From a virus, in the IMG/VR virus record IMGVR_UViG_3300035698_009030, positions 1 through 29,514 of that record: a DNA stretch of 29,514 bases; one strand, given 5' to 3'. The position numbers were made by a program, and so were the translations under genes. Position 1 is the first letter of the stretch. Every line of letters begins with the position of its first letter. The notes under the pieces were generated by a model, which made no database searches, was not told where the DNA came from, and was given only the letters and a program-made list of their open reading frames with translations. Below, piece after piece: positions 22,654 through 29,149 of this stretch.

Positions 22654-24192
22654 TTAAAGCGTTATTACGCCACGAGTTTCATACACCGATGGTCCTTCTT
22701 TCTCAATCTTAGCCACGATACCAAAAGCATTTGACATAGCCGCCAGACCATCAATTCTTCCTTTTGCTTTAGCCTTATCGAGCTTTCTATTACCTGCCGG
22801 ATCTTTAGCTACTACTGCATTGGCAGCGCACATCTTTAGTACCGGGTGTCCCCCGTGAGCGATATGACCATTTAAAAAAGCTTCTTCCATATCGTCTAAC
22901 GCGGGTGCTTGGTCCTTGTACCCCTGTCCATAGGGTTCCAGTGGAAACTCAACCCCCACTCGTTCCATTGCTTTCTTGAAAACGTCAATCCTCCACCTGT
23001 CAAACCCAATGGACGCGATAGTACAGTTCGACAATATTTCAACCATCCTCTCGACCACAAAGTCATAATCGACAGTAGCTCCCGGGGTAGTTTCAATAAA
23101 ACCGTCTTTCGCCCACTGGTCATAAGGTGCCCCGTCTCTATGCGCTCGGTCTTTCAGTCCGATTTCAGGGGTAAAAAAAAACACTCTTGTGTGCCAAACC
23201 TTCTCAACCTGCCAAATAACGGCTAAAGCGGTTAAATCCGTTCTTGCTGAGAGATCCAAACCACAGTAAACTTCGACTCCATCTATCTCATCCGGTATTG
23301 CGTCGCAAGACTCGAACACTGCTTTTGATATAAATGGTGACGACACATCGATTCTCTGGTTAAGGTATAAGTTACGGAAAGAACTCTCCATGGAAGGCAT
23401 ACGTTGAGCTTTTGCTGCAAAGTCTCGCATTTCGGTCAAGCTTCTAAAGTCACCGAGTGCAGGGTTGGCCAGATACCAGTTTTCTTCGTCCCAAATATCG
23501 TATTCTTCGGGTACTTGGTATAAAAAACTGATAAAAGTCGGGTCTATTATCTCACCTTCTCTCACCTTTTCCCCATAATCAATCAATTCTGATAGCAGTG
23601 CAATCTCATTTGGCGCCTGGGTCGAAAAGGTCCAGACCATGGGCTCCTCGTGCGCAGCCGTGGAGGTCAATAATGCGTCATATAACGTACGGTCATTGCC
23701 GAATTCTGCCAACTCATCGAAGGCAATAAAAGAAGACGATTTTCCCATCTTACCTTTTTTTTCACCGGATAAAACAGAATAGGCAGACCCACTAACGGGG
23801 TCAAATATATGTTTTCTTGATTCAGTTACATTAAGACGTTGGGAAAGTGCTTCGTTCATGTAGACAACATTTTTAGCGTAATTGAATAAAACCCCTGCTT
23901 GCTCCCTGTCAATACTGAGACTATAAAGTTGACCATTGCGAACAGCTTCAGGCCCACATAGATGGCAGATTACCAGGAATGAAACTATCGATGTTTTAGC
24001 GTTTTTTCTCGCCATTGAGAGTACCGCTTGGCGTATTAAACGCCTCCCGTTCTCATCACAGGGGTCGTAAGCCGCACGAATGATGTCTTTTTCCCAACCG
24101 CGTAAAACAACAGGCTTCCCCGCCCACTTGCCGTCTGGGAGACGCATCATCTCAATAAACTTAATTATTCTGTCTGATCGTTTAACTGCCAT
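22654..24192 (-). CDS. terL: Terminase large subunit (TerL)
   Basis: 512 residues. ATPase part: LSMARKNAKTS (58-68, Walker A deviant typical of TerL) and FIAFDELAEF (155-164, Walker B with catalytic Glu). Nuclease part begins near residue 310 with YCGLDLSARTDLTAL, the RNase H-like Asp motif, with further acidic residues downstream. This is the HK97-type Terminase_1 family, the motor that packages DNA and cuts the concatemer. The ATG overlaps the preceding small gene by 28 bases and has no good SD of its own, so it may depend on coupling. Confidence 0.95.
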   Translation of the reverse strand: MAVKRSDRIIKFIEMMRLPDGKWAGKPVVLRGWEKDIIRAAYDPCDENGRRLIRQAVLSMARKNAKTSIVSFLVICHLCGPEAVRNGQLYSLSIDREQAGVLFNYAKNVVYMNEALSQRLNVTESRKHIFDPVSGSAYSVLSGEKKGKMGKSSSFIAFDELAEFGNDRTLYDALLTSTAAHEEPMVWTFSTQAPNEIALLSELIDYGEKVREGEIIDPTFISFLYQVPEEYDIWDEENWYLANPALGDFRSLTEMRDFAAKAQRMPSMESSFRNLYLNQRIDVSSPFISKAVFESCDAIPDEIDGVEVYCGLDLSARTDLTALAVIWQVEKVWHTRVFFFTPEIGLKDRAHRDGAPYDQWAKDGFIETTPGATVDYDFVVERMVEILSNCTIASIGFDRWRIDVFKKAMERVGVEFPLEPYGQGYKDQAPALDDMEEAFLNGHIAHGGHPVLKMCAANAVVAKDPAGNRKLDKAKAKGRIDGLAAMSNAFGIVAKIEKEGPSVYETRGVITL

Positions 24193-24347
24193 TCACCAAA
24201 AGCCTTTTCATTGTTTGATGGTCTCGATTTTTCCCAACAATCATCACAAACTTGACAACACCCTGCGGTAGAATTGAGACCAAACTCATCCTTTAGTTCA
24301 GCCAATGCTTCTTCCTCTGGTCCGCCCTCGCCTAAAACCCCACACAC
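24165..24347 (-). CDS. Cys-rich small protein before terL, start probably disrupted
   Basis: From GTG 24347 this is 60 residues. Upstream the frame is open to the TGA of the preceding gene and reads STFICSVCG, so a CSVC knuckle matching CCQVCDDC later in the protein lies before the GTG. A proper start exists at ATG 24375 with GGGGAG upstream and overlapping the stop as ATGA, but in another frame: the run AAAA (24369-24372) has one base too many. With AAA the protein would be MKVSTFICSVCG..., 69 residues. This is a sequence error, a real lesion, or a recoded start. Confidence 0.5.
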   Translation of the reverse strand: MCGVLGEGGPEEEALAELKDEFGLNSTAGCCQVCDDCWEKSRPSNNEKAFGEWQLNDQTE

Positions 24348-24371
24348 CGAACAAATAAAAGTTGAAACTTT

Positions 24372-24641
24372 TCATTTCTGCTCCCCTTCAGCTATCGCCG
24401 CTTTAGTTAAGGCTATTGTGCTTTCCATATATTTGTTTTTAGCCTTGAGGCAATCAATATGTGAATGAAATACCTTCATTTCTTTTCTACAGTTGCAACA
24501 TACTTCTACCCACAAACCACCTGATGCCTCCCTGTACTCATAAAAAACTCTTGCTTTATGCTCACACAGTATTTCTCTAACGTGTTTTTCAAGACGCCTT
24601 ACTGTCTCTTCTAATTCTTCAATCCTTTTTTTAAAAAACAT
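24372..24641 (-). CDS. Coiled-coil protein with Cys cluster between terminase genes (89 aa)
   Basis: 89 residues. First 25 are a classic heptad helix (RIEELEETVRRLEKHVREIL), then CEHKARV, and a cluster CCNCRKEM with HSHIDC, which together may bind zinc, followed by a second helix (AKNKYMESTIALTKAAIAEG). ATG follows GGTGGAG. Lying between TerS and TerL it could be a packaging accessory; that is an inference from position only. No family recognised. Confidence 0.65.
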   Translation of the reverse strand: MFFKKRIEELEETVRRLEKHVREILCEHKARVFYEYREASGGLWVEVCCNCRKEMKVFHSHIDCLKAKNKYMESTIALTKAAIAEGEQK

Positions 24642-24661
24642 TTTTCTCCACCCTTTACAGT

Positions 24662-25153
24662 TTATCCGCTAAACATCAACCCGTCCATGCCACTACCGGT
24701 TTCTTCCTTGGGTTTCGACGCTGCTGTCTTTACCCCCTTTGTTCTTAACTTAGTCGATATCGCACCCATAGAAGCTGCTGTCTCTTTCATTATTTTGTAC
24801 CAGGGGTTCTCTGTATAGACGTATTGTTTTTCTACTTCTGGTTTTTCTACTTCTGGTTTATCTAAATCCCCAAAGGTTTTGAGATCTGGTGGAATATAAA
24901 CTTCATTTTGAATGATAGAACCGAACTCCTCAACCTTTTTGGTGGCAAGGTACCTTTGGTTCTCTGTGTCACAAAACGCTGCCAACAGAACAATCGCTTC
25001 ATTGTCAAAAGTGCCAACGGGGTTATCCTTGACTATCCTTTTGAAAAGATTTCTTGACCTGGCCACCATCCCAAACGGGGGCAGCGGTCTTTTTGGTACT
25101 GTTGGATTTACCACTGCCAATTTTCCTTGGGGTTTTGGTCCACGTTTTCCGAT
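24662..25153 (-). CDS. terS: Terminase small subunit (P27-like), starting at ATC
   Basis: 163 residues from ATC 25153. The P27-type small terminase is recognised by the basic N-terminus GKRGPKP, then FKRIVKDNP, helical FDNEAIVLLAAFCDTENQRYL and the closing NPWYKIMKETAASMGAISTKLR. It recognises packaging sites and loads TerL. The usual M-G-K/R-x-G-P-x-P start is present in sequence but its first codon is ATC, seven bases after a perfect AGGAGG; the next standard codon, TTG 25120, has no SD and would lose the basic motif. A short repeat PEVEKPEVEK precedes the C-terminal part. Confidence 0.85.
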   Translation of the reverse strand: MGKRGPKPQGKLAVVNPTVPKRPLPPFGMVARSRNLFKRIVKDNPVGTFDNEAIVLLAAFCDTENQRYLATKKVEEFGSIIQNEVYIPPDLKTFGDLDKPEVEKPEVEKQYVYTENPWYKIMKETAASMGAISTKLRTKGVKTAASKPKEETGSGMDGLMFSG

Positions 25154-25167
25154 GGCGTTACCTCCTT
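25151..25167 (-). promoter_or_regulatory. Strong ribosome site before the non-standard ATC start
   Basis: AAGGAGG at 25161-25167 on the minus strand, then seven bases, then ATC at 25151-25153. It is one of the best SD sequences in the window, and it decides the start: it points at ATC and not at any ATG, GTG or TTG. Confidence 0.75.
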
Positions 25168-25214
25168 TTATCTAATATGGTGCTTTAAAAATTTTTATCC
25201 ATGCCAAACAGGGA

Positions 25215-25276
25215 AAAAATAATGTAATGGTCACTTGCATAGCGCAGCGGTGACAAGTGTACTATTTTATTGGCGG
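25215..25276. repeat. 62-bp direct repeat, copy A
   Basis: Identical to 26487-26548 except for one base (25268 / 26540). It covers the last four codons and stop of the methyltransferase gene and about 50 bases beyond. It contains an inverted repeat CACTTG / CAAGTG with a 16-base spacer. Copies are 1272 bp apart and bound a cassette of three genes. Confidence 0.9.
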
Positions 25277-26023
25277 ATTTACTCCGCAACGCTCTTGAGC
25301 TATATTCACATATTTTTCTGATATATCTACACCAATAAAATTACGGTTATTTGCTTGAGCCATTTTTAAAGTTGTGCCAGATCCACACATTGGATCAAAC
25401 ACAATATCAGATTCATTTGTCCAGGATACTATATGGTCATTGGCAAGTTTCTCTGGGAATGGTGCTGGATGCCCTTTTACGTTCTGCGTTGGTACAATCC
25501 AAACGTTATATCTTTGACCAAATTCTCCTACAGTTTTAATTTTATCTGATCGGACCATCTCACCAGATGATTTCCTTGAAGGTGATACTTTTCTAACTCC
25601 GACACGTTTGTTTTTTCTATCTTTTATGGAATTAAATGTTTTCGGTTTGCCTTTTGAGAAAATAAACATATATTCAAATATTTGATGGTGTCTATTATTT
25701 GATGGATTTGAAAAGTTATTTTTTTGATATATCATTGTATCATGTAGGTTAAACCCTATTTCTTTGAAGTATAAAGCCTGTTTAAAACTCGTACCTGTTT
25801 CAGAACCTTTAACACAAGCATCTCCGACAACCCAAACCACAACACCTCCAGGTTTTGTGACCCTTAATAGTTGATTTGCTATACCTTCAAAATCAAAGTC
25901 AAAGCCATTGTAATTCCTTAGATTATCATATGGTGGGCTTGTGACGGTTAAGTCAATACAATTATTCGGGAATGTTTTCATAATTTCTTTGCAATCACCT
26001 TGATATATCTTATTCGTTTCCAT
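25262..26023 (-). CDS. Site-specific DNA methyltransferase (amino-MTase, TSPPY type)
   Basis: 253 residues. Catalytic motif IV TSPPY (28-32) comes first; AdoMet-binding motif I is near the C-terminus (FDPMCGSGTTLKMA, then FIGVDISEKYVNIA), so this is a beta-type N6-adenine or N4-cytosine methyltransferase; the SPPY form favours N4-cytosine but does not prove it. The central HHQIFEYMFIFSKG is typical. Phage copies without a partner endonuclease usually protect DNA from host restriction. ATG follows AAAGGAC. Its last codons (PPIK stop) lie in the direct repeat, whose other copy holds the same PPIK-stop sequence as a remnant. Confidence 0.93.
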   Translation of the reverse strand: METNKIYQGDCKEIMKTFPNNCIDLTVTSPPYDNLRNYNGFDFDFEGIANQLLRVTKPGGVVVWVVGDACVKGSETGTSFKQALYFKEIGFNLHDTMIYQKNNFSNPSNNRHHQIFEYMFIFSKGKPKTFNSIKDRKNKRVGVRKVSPSRKSSGEMVRSDKIKTVGEFGQRYNVWIVPTQNVKGHPAPFPEKLANDHIVSWTNESDIVFDPMCGSGTTLKMAQANNRNFIGVDISEKYVNIAQERCGVNPPIK

Positions 26024-26137
26024 ATTTGTCCTTTCCTATAACCGGTTTATCCGGTTCATGCACTGATTGGTCTTGCTCGCCAAGAGCCAATAATTTAGTT
26101 CAGCGTTGAGCGTAGCGAACACGACTGCAACGGCTTA

Positions 26138-26332
26138 TTATCGATTTTTTAACCACCGTCTTCTTTGTCCGGTTGATCTATTGTTTCTCCTAGCAGCCAT
26201 AGCGAGTTTACCGTCCTCGAAGACAAACACCACGTCATGAACCAAACCACAATCACAACAGGCTATCCTATATACTTCACCGGTTGGAATTTCAAAACCT
26301 TCTCCATCTTCTCGCTGTATAAAATCAGTCAT
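26138..26332 (-). CDS. Conserved small phage protein with CCDCG motif (64 aa)
   Basis: 64 residues. The pattern EIPTGEVYRIACCDCGLVHDVVF is one I recognise from many phage genomes, where a short protein carries an ACCDCGLVH core and a basic C-terminus (here RRNNRSTGQRRRW). The Cys/His group may bind a metal. Function unknown. ATG has GGAAGG eight bases upstream, inside the end of the preceding small gene, and starts two bases after its stop. Confidence 0.8.
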   Translation of the reverse strand: MTDFIQREDGEGFEIPTGEVYRIACCDCGLVHDVVFVFEDGKLAMAARRNNRSTGQRRRWLKNR

Positions 26333-26334
26333 AA

Positions 26335-26472
26335 TTATTGCCTTCCATTACTTGGGTGATGCCCAACTTTTTTAGGGTTTTTAGATCCTTCCCTAACCCA
26401 ATTAGATTGTTTAGCCTTTCGCCTATCCCTGCGTTTTGATTTTTTCCGTTTCTTTTTTCTTCCGCGCCCCAT
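26335..26472 (-). CDS. Highly basic small protein (45 aa)
   Basis: ATG with GGAGG seven bases upstream and 45 codons to TAA two bases before the next gene. The product begins MGRGRKKKRKKSKRRDRRK and is about 40 percent Lys/Arg, ending KKVGHHPSNGRQ. Such a peptide would bind nucleic acid or acidic surfaces. A longer frame over the same DNA (to 26558) has no SD and runs through the direct repeat, so I prefer this one. It lies just downstream of repeat copy B. Confidence 0.65.
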   Translation of the reverse strand: MGRGRKKKRKKSKRRDRRKAKQSNWVREGSKNPKKVGHHPSNGRQ

Positions 26473-26486
26473 GATTTCCTCCAAGG

Positions 26487-26548
26487 AAAAATAATGTAAT
26501 GGTCACTTGCATAGCGCAGCGGTGACAAGTGTACTATTTGATTGGCGG
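26487..26548. repeat. 62-bp direct repeat, copy B
   Basis: One mismatch against 25215-25276. On the minus strand it still reads CCG CCA ATC AAA TAG, i.e. PPIK and stop, synonymous with the end of the methyltransferase gene, but no methyltransferase frame precedes it: 19 bases upstream lies the stop of a lipoprotein gene. It looks like the scar of an earlier gene end. Confidence 0.9.
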
Positions 26549-26567
26549 GATTTTCCAATATTTTAAG

Positions 26568-26879
26568 TTAGTTCGGTCTTATCGCATCATGTGCGTCTGG
26601 TCCGTAAACATGTATTTCGTCACCCCATCTTTGCAACATTCCAGAATATGTTATGCCATTATCAGGTATTTTTTTAAGTCTAAAATAAACCTCGGCTCCA
26701 CCATACGAGTTAAACCCCCAGAATCCCCATTGGAATCCTTCATAATCCATAACAGTAAAACCTTGCTTATCCCATTTAGATTCTGCCCTATCCTTAACAT
26801 AGTCTAAATTTCCAGAGCCGCAACTAATTAGTGATAGACAAATAATTGATGCAAAGAATACCATGATAAATCTTTTCAT
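26568..26879 (-). CDS. Small lipoprotein
   Basis: 103 residues from ATG 26879 (AAGGAAA upstream). MKRFIMVFFASIICLSLISC is a lipoprotein signal: basic n-region, hydrophobic core, lipobox LISC with the modified Cys at 20, followed by GSGN. The mature part has YRLK/GGAEVYFRLKKIP-type strands and ends with GDEIHVYGPDAHDAIR. Envelope-anchored phage lipoproteins often alter the host surface or block superinfection; that role is inference here. The start overlaps the preceding 33-codon gene as ATGA. Confidence 0.8.
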   Translation of the reverse strand: MKRFIMVFFASIICLSLISCGSGNLDYVKDRAESKWDKQGFTVMDYEGFQWGFWGFNSYGGAEVYFRLKKIPDNGITYSGMLQRWGDEIHVYGPDAHDAIRPN

Positions 26880-26977
26880 TTTATTTTTCCTTTTAGGTTC
26901 AGATAACAAATAACAGCAGCCTTTTTGCTGATAAACGGATCATCAAAGTTTGCTTGTAATGCTTTGGGTGTCACCAT
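26876..26977 (-). CDS. Small hypothetical protein (33 aa)
   Basis: ATG with AAGGAG about five bases upstream, 33 codons, TGA overlapping the lipoprotein ATG (ATGA). The sequence MVTPKALQANFDDPFISKKAAV is helical and basic at the end (NLKGKIK). Strong SD and stop-start overlap support translation. Function unknown; it may serve mainly for coupled translation of the lipoprotein. Confidence 0.6.
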   Translation of the reverse strand: MVTPKALQANFDDPFISKKAAVICYLNLKGKIK

Positions 26978-27005
26978 AGTGTCTCCTTGTCTTATAAGTA
27001 GGGCG

Positions 27006-27584
27006 TTATCCCCATTGATTTGCCATTGCTTCTGCTACTCCACGGAGCGTGGTGCTTCTTACTTTCCATCTGTCTGGGCCTGGCGCTGCATGATGGCACC
27101 TACCTCTTTCTTTGGCAGGAAGTAATTTCATCTCTTCCTCAACGTCATTTGTCTTTATTAGCCTTGGAAGGTTTTTCAACCATAGCCCTGTCATCTTTGT
27201 CTCAGGATGCCCGAACCACCAAGGCTGGATATACTGATCAGCTTTTCTTATATGAGATGAAATAACACCCTTTGGGTTTTCAAGGCATATTTTTTTGATC
27301 CCGCAATTTAAAAGCCTATGAACAAACAGCATAGAATCCAAACGATTTTTCCATCTTTCTGGGTTGTTTGGAAAATACTTGTTTGCTGCAACCGTCAGAT
27401 ATGTGCAGGGGGGATGGGCAACCATCAGATCCCAACCGTCCTGGATGATATCGAATACGTCTCCTTGGTAATGGGGACCTGGTGACTCGGTAGGTAGCAA
27501 GTCACAGGAAATTGCATTATGCCCCCTTGCTAAGAACGCATCCCTTACCCTACCTGAGTACTCACATGCGATTAAGACTCTCAT
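27006..27584 (-). CDS. C5-cytosine methyltransferase-like protein (short form)
   Basis: 192 residues. The Rossmann start MRVLIACEYSGRVRDAF (motif I), DLLPTE, then HPPCTYL (57-63, motif IV with the catalytic Cys60) and ENPKG (102-106, corresponding to the ENV motif VI) mark a C5-MTase relative. It is much shorter than typical Dcm-type enzymes and lacks a clear target-recognition domain; such short forms are common in phages. It may methylate cytosine, make a modified base, or be an anti-restriction relative. SD AAGGA, spacing six. A second, unrelated methyltransferase is at 25262. Confidence 0.85.
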   Translation of the reverse strand: MRVLIACEYSGRVRDAFLARGHNAISCDLLPTESPGPHYQGDVFDIIQDGWDLMVAHPPCTYLTVAANKYFPNNPERWKNRLDSMLFVHRLLNCGIKKICLENPKGVISSHIRKADQYIQPWWFGHPETKMTGLWLKNLPRLIKTNDVEEEMKLLPAKERGRCHHAAPGPDRWKVRSTTLRGVAEAMANQWG

Positions 27585-27613
27585 TTCAAATCCTTAGACT
27601 AATAAATATTCGG

Positions 27614-27652
27614 TTATACGTTCAACCATCCACAACCACATTGTTGGCACAT
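27614..27652 (-). CDS. 12-residue Cys-rich microprotein
   Basis: ATG with AAGGAG seven bases upstream, the best SD spacing in this part, then 12 codons: MCQQCGCGWLNV and TAA. The CxxCGC pattern is the one found at the N-terminus of the hydrogenase nickel chaperone HypB, and could bind a metal ion. Being so short it could be a leader peptide for the downstream methyltransferase gene, 30 bases away, or a remnant. Confidence 0.4.
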   Translation of the reverse strand: MCQQCGCGWLNV

Positions 27653-27663
27653 GTTATTTCTCC

Positions 27664-27852
27664 TTAAAGTTCAAAACGTACCCTACATCTATCTACCATG
27701 TAATCGCAGTAAAAACCCGGCATACTGGTGTTGATCATCACAATCTCCACTGCGCATGGCGATACCCCTGTTTCGGTTTTAAAGTCTTCAACTAAAGTAT
27801 GTATATCAGTCTCAAGTTTTCGTTTTTTCTCTATAAGTTCTTCTATGTTCAT
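27664..27852 (-). CDS. Hypothetical protein (62 aa)
   Basis: 62 residues from ATG 27852, which has AGGAGG about five bases upstream; a longer frame to 27948 lies inside the HNH gene and lacks an SD. Helical charged N-terminus (MNIEELIEKKRKLETDIHTLVEDF), then strand-like CAVEIVMINTSMP and YMVDRCRVRFEL. The pattern of helix then two strands is common for small phage proteins with an HTH-free fold. Unknown function. Confidence 0.65.
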   Translation of the reverse strand: MNIEELIEKKRKLETDIHTLVEDFKTETGVSPCAVEIVMINTSMPGFYCDYMVDRCRVRFEL

Positions 27853-27862
27853 TCTCTCCTCC

Positions 27863-28159
27863 TTATACATTCCAGTGATGGTTAGGGTCTTTAGGGGTTC
27901 CATCTTTATCACATCCTCGGTTCTTATCCCTTTTGTGGTGCTGCTCATGACACGAATGACAACTGCTCAAAAGATTCTTTATGTCAAGACGCTTTTCCGG
28001 GTAAAATTCTACTTCATCAATGTGGTGAACAAGTGTTGCTTTAACATATCTATCGTGCTCAAGGCACCACTCGCATAACGGGTTTCTGGCGAGTTTCATT
28101 GCTCTCAGTTTCACCCATTTTGAGTCGTAACCTCTTTCACTTGCGGAAGGACGTTTCAC
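27863..28159 (-). CDS. HNH endonuclease
   Basis: 98 residues. Zinc pair CEWC (29-32), the HNH core LVHHIDEV (43-50) with His45/46, NLLSSC (62-67), and CHSCHEQHH (67-75) with second zinc pair and final His. This is the phage HNH family encoded near terminase genes; in HK97-like cos phages such a protein (gp74) stimulates terminase cutting during packaging. Here about 2.7 kb of cargo separates it from terS. GTG start overlaps the previous stop as TAGTG. Confidence 0.93.
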   Translation of the reverse strand: MKRPSASERGYDSKWVKLRAMKLARNPLCEWCLEHDRYVKATLVHHIDEVEFYPEKRLDIKNLLSSCHSCHEQHHKRDKNRGCDKDGTPKDPNHHWNV

Positions 28160-28344
28160 TATGTCTCTAAACCCCTCGCTTTTATTAACTCAAGCGCTTC
28201 ACGCTTTGAAAACCCAACGCTCACCAGTGCGTCGTATCTATCTTTGTAAAATCTCGCCGCCGTGTATGTAGAAGCTACTACTCTCATATACGTCTCCTGC
28301 GACATACCATTAACAATGATCTCATCTTCCAATTTTTTTGCCAT
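28159..28344 (-). CDS. Hypothetical protein (61 aa)
   Basis: 61 residues, ATG 28344 overlapping the preceding stop as TGATG, with GGAG close by; a longer version from 28377 is rejected. Helical: SQETYMRVVASTYTAARFYKDRYDALVSVGFSKREALELI. The final 'GFSKREALELIKA' part is common in small phage proteins. Directly coupled to the HNH gene. Function unknown. Confidence 0.7.
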   Translation of the reverse strand: MAKKLEDEIIVNGMSQETYMRVVASTYTAARFYKDRYDALVSVGFSKREALELIKARGLET

Positions 28345-28664
28345 CACTCCATCCCCGCCATATAGGACTTGGTGCATCTAAGATAAGTATCGTCTCTAAA
28401 GTCTTCAATCAGCCGCTGTTGATTCTCTGCTACACTCATGCGAGGCACGTCGTATGCCTTAATCATAAGCCTTCTAAGCAATTTAACCGTAACATTATCG
28501 CCCTTAAGCGTTCCCATTAACTTCTGCATGGACCCACCACTCTGTCGGTATGTCATAATCTTTTCGGCTACCCGACCCATGGCGGCACAGACTTCCGTGG
28601 GGCTGTTATCTGCATAAGAGACTGTGGTAAATAAAATGATGAGTACCGTGATTAGAATTTTCAT
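28344..28664 (-). CDS. Exported small phage protein
   Basis: 106 residues. MKILITVLIILFTTVSYADN is a Sec signal peptide with cleavage after SYA; the mature part is about 87 residues, helical, with two Cys (near 27 and 97) that could form a disulfide in the periplasm. The pattern VCAAMGRVAEKIMTYRQSGG and LMIKAYDVPR, ending DDTYLRCTKS, is one I associate with small exported proteins of gammaproteobacterial phages. Function not known. GGAGGG precedes the start. Confidence 0.75.
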   Translation of the reverse strand: MKILITVLIILFTTVSYADNSPTEVCAAMGRVAEKIMTYRQSGGSMQKLMGTLKGDNVTVKLLRRLMIKAYDVPRMSVAENQQRLIEDFRDDTYLRCTKSYMAGME

Positions 28665-28668
28665 TATA

Positions 28669-29079
28669 TTACACCCTCCACTTCATGGTTTCTGCCCTTG
28701 CACGTTCTGATTCTGAGGGACTCTCTTGCCCACGAGACAGTTGCTTTTCCAGGTAATCAATTTCCTCTGCTGCGGATTTTATCTTATGAATATAGAACTG
28801 CTCAACCCAACTGTGATCAAAAATAGTACGACCGTCTCCCGGCCCTCTACTAAATAACGATGACCCCTCTCTTACCCGTGCAACAACGCAAGTTACCCTA
28901 ACCCCCCGTTCTTTACACATATTTTTAACCCTATCCGCTTCTCGCTGCTCTGTGAAAACTATCCTATCCCCGTCCTTTACTGAGTTCACAAGAGACATTG
29001 TCCGACCCGAAGCTCTGGCCGACTGAAATACAATTCTTGCTGCACCTTTAATTGCTGTACCAATTCCAAAATGATCCAT
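28669..29079 (-). CDS. Hypothetical protein (136 aa)
   Basis: 136 residues from ATG 29079 with GAGGAG upstream. Mixed alpha/beta, Arg-rich: GRTMSLVNSVKDGDRIVFTEQREADRVKNMCKERG and VRVTCVVARVREG look like a Rossmann-like half (strand, helix, strand), and FDHSWVEQFYIHKIKSAAEEIDYLEKQL is a helix near the end. Not recognised. SD of the next gene lies in its 3' end. Confidence 0.65.
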   Translation of the reverse strand: MDHFGIGTAIKGAARIVFQSARASGRTMSLVNSVKDGDRIVFTEQREADRVKNMCKERGVRVTCVVARVREGSSLFSRGPGDGRTIFDHSWVEQFYIHKIKSAAEEIDYLEKQLSRGQESPSESERARAETMKWRV

Positions 29080-29080
29080 G

Positions 29081-29149
29081 TTAATTCTCCTCTTTCATTA
29101 CATTAACAGTACGTCCGTTCCAAGAACCTCCTATTAGTAAGCATTTCAT
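29081..29149 (-). pseudogene. 22-codon frame, possible remnant of a small phage gene
   Basis: ATG overlapping the stop of the upstream gene (ATGA), 22 codons. MKCLLIGGSWNGRTVNV resembles the first residues of a common small phage protein (M-K-x-L-L-x-G-G-P-x-D-G), but then stops. The SD is too close (AAGGATAAATG). I read it as a remnant or non-functional leader. Confidence 0.3.

Noticed and set aside
26066-26091. Hairpin ATTGG..CTTG / CAAG..CCAAT between the CCDCG gene and the methyltransferase
   Set aside because: It has a bulge and no T-tract in the transcription direction; too little to call a terminator.
25215-26548. 62-bp repeats as integron attC sites or transposon ends
   Set aside because: No R-box core pairs, integrase or transposase is present, repeats are direct, and they match a methyltransferase gene end.
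26325-26558. 77-codon minus-strand frame over the basic small gene
   Set aside because: It starts in the direct repeat without an SD; the overlapping 45-codon frame has GGAGG at correct spacing and fits its neighbour.
27020-27265. Plus-strand frame of 81 codons
   Set aside because: Antisense to the C5-MTase-like gene, whose catalytic motifs are intact.
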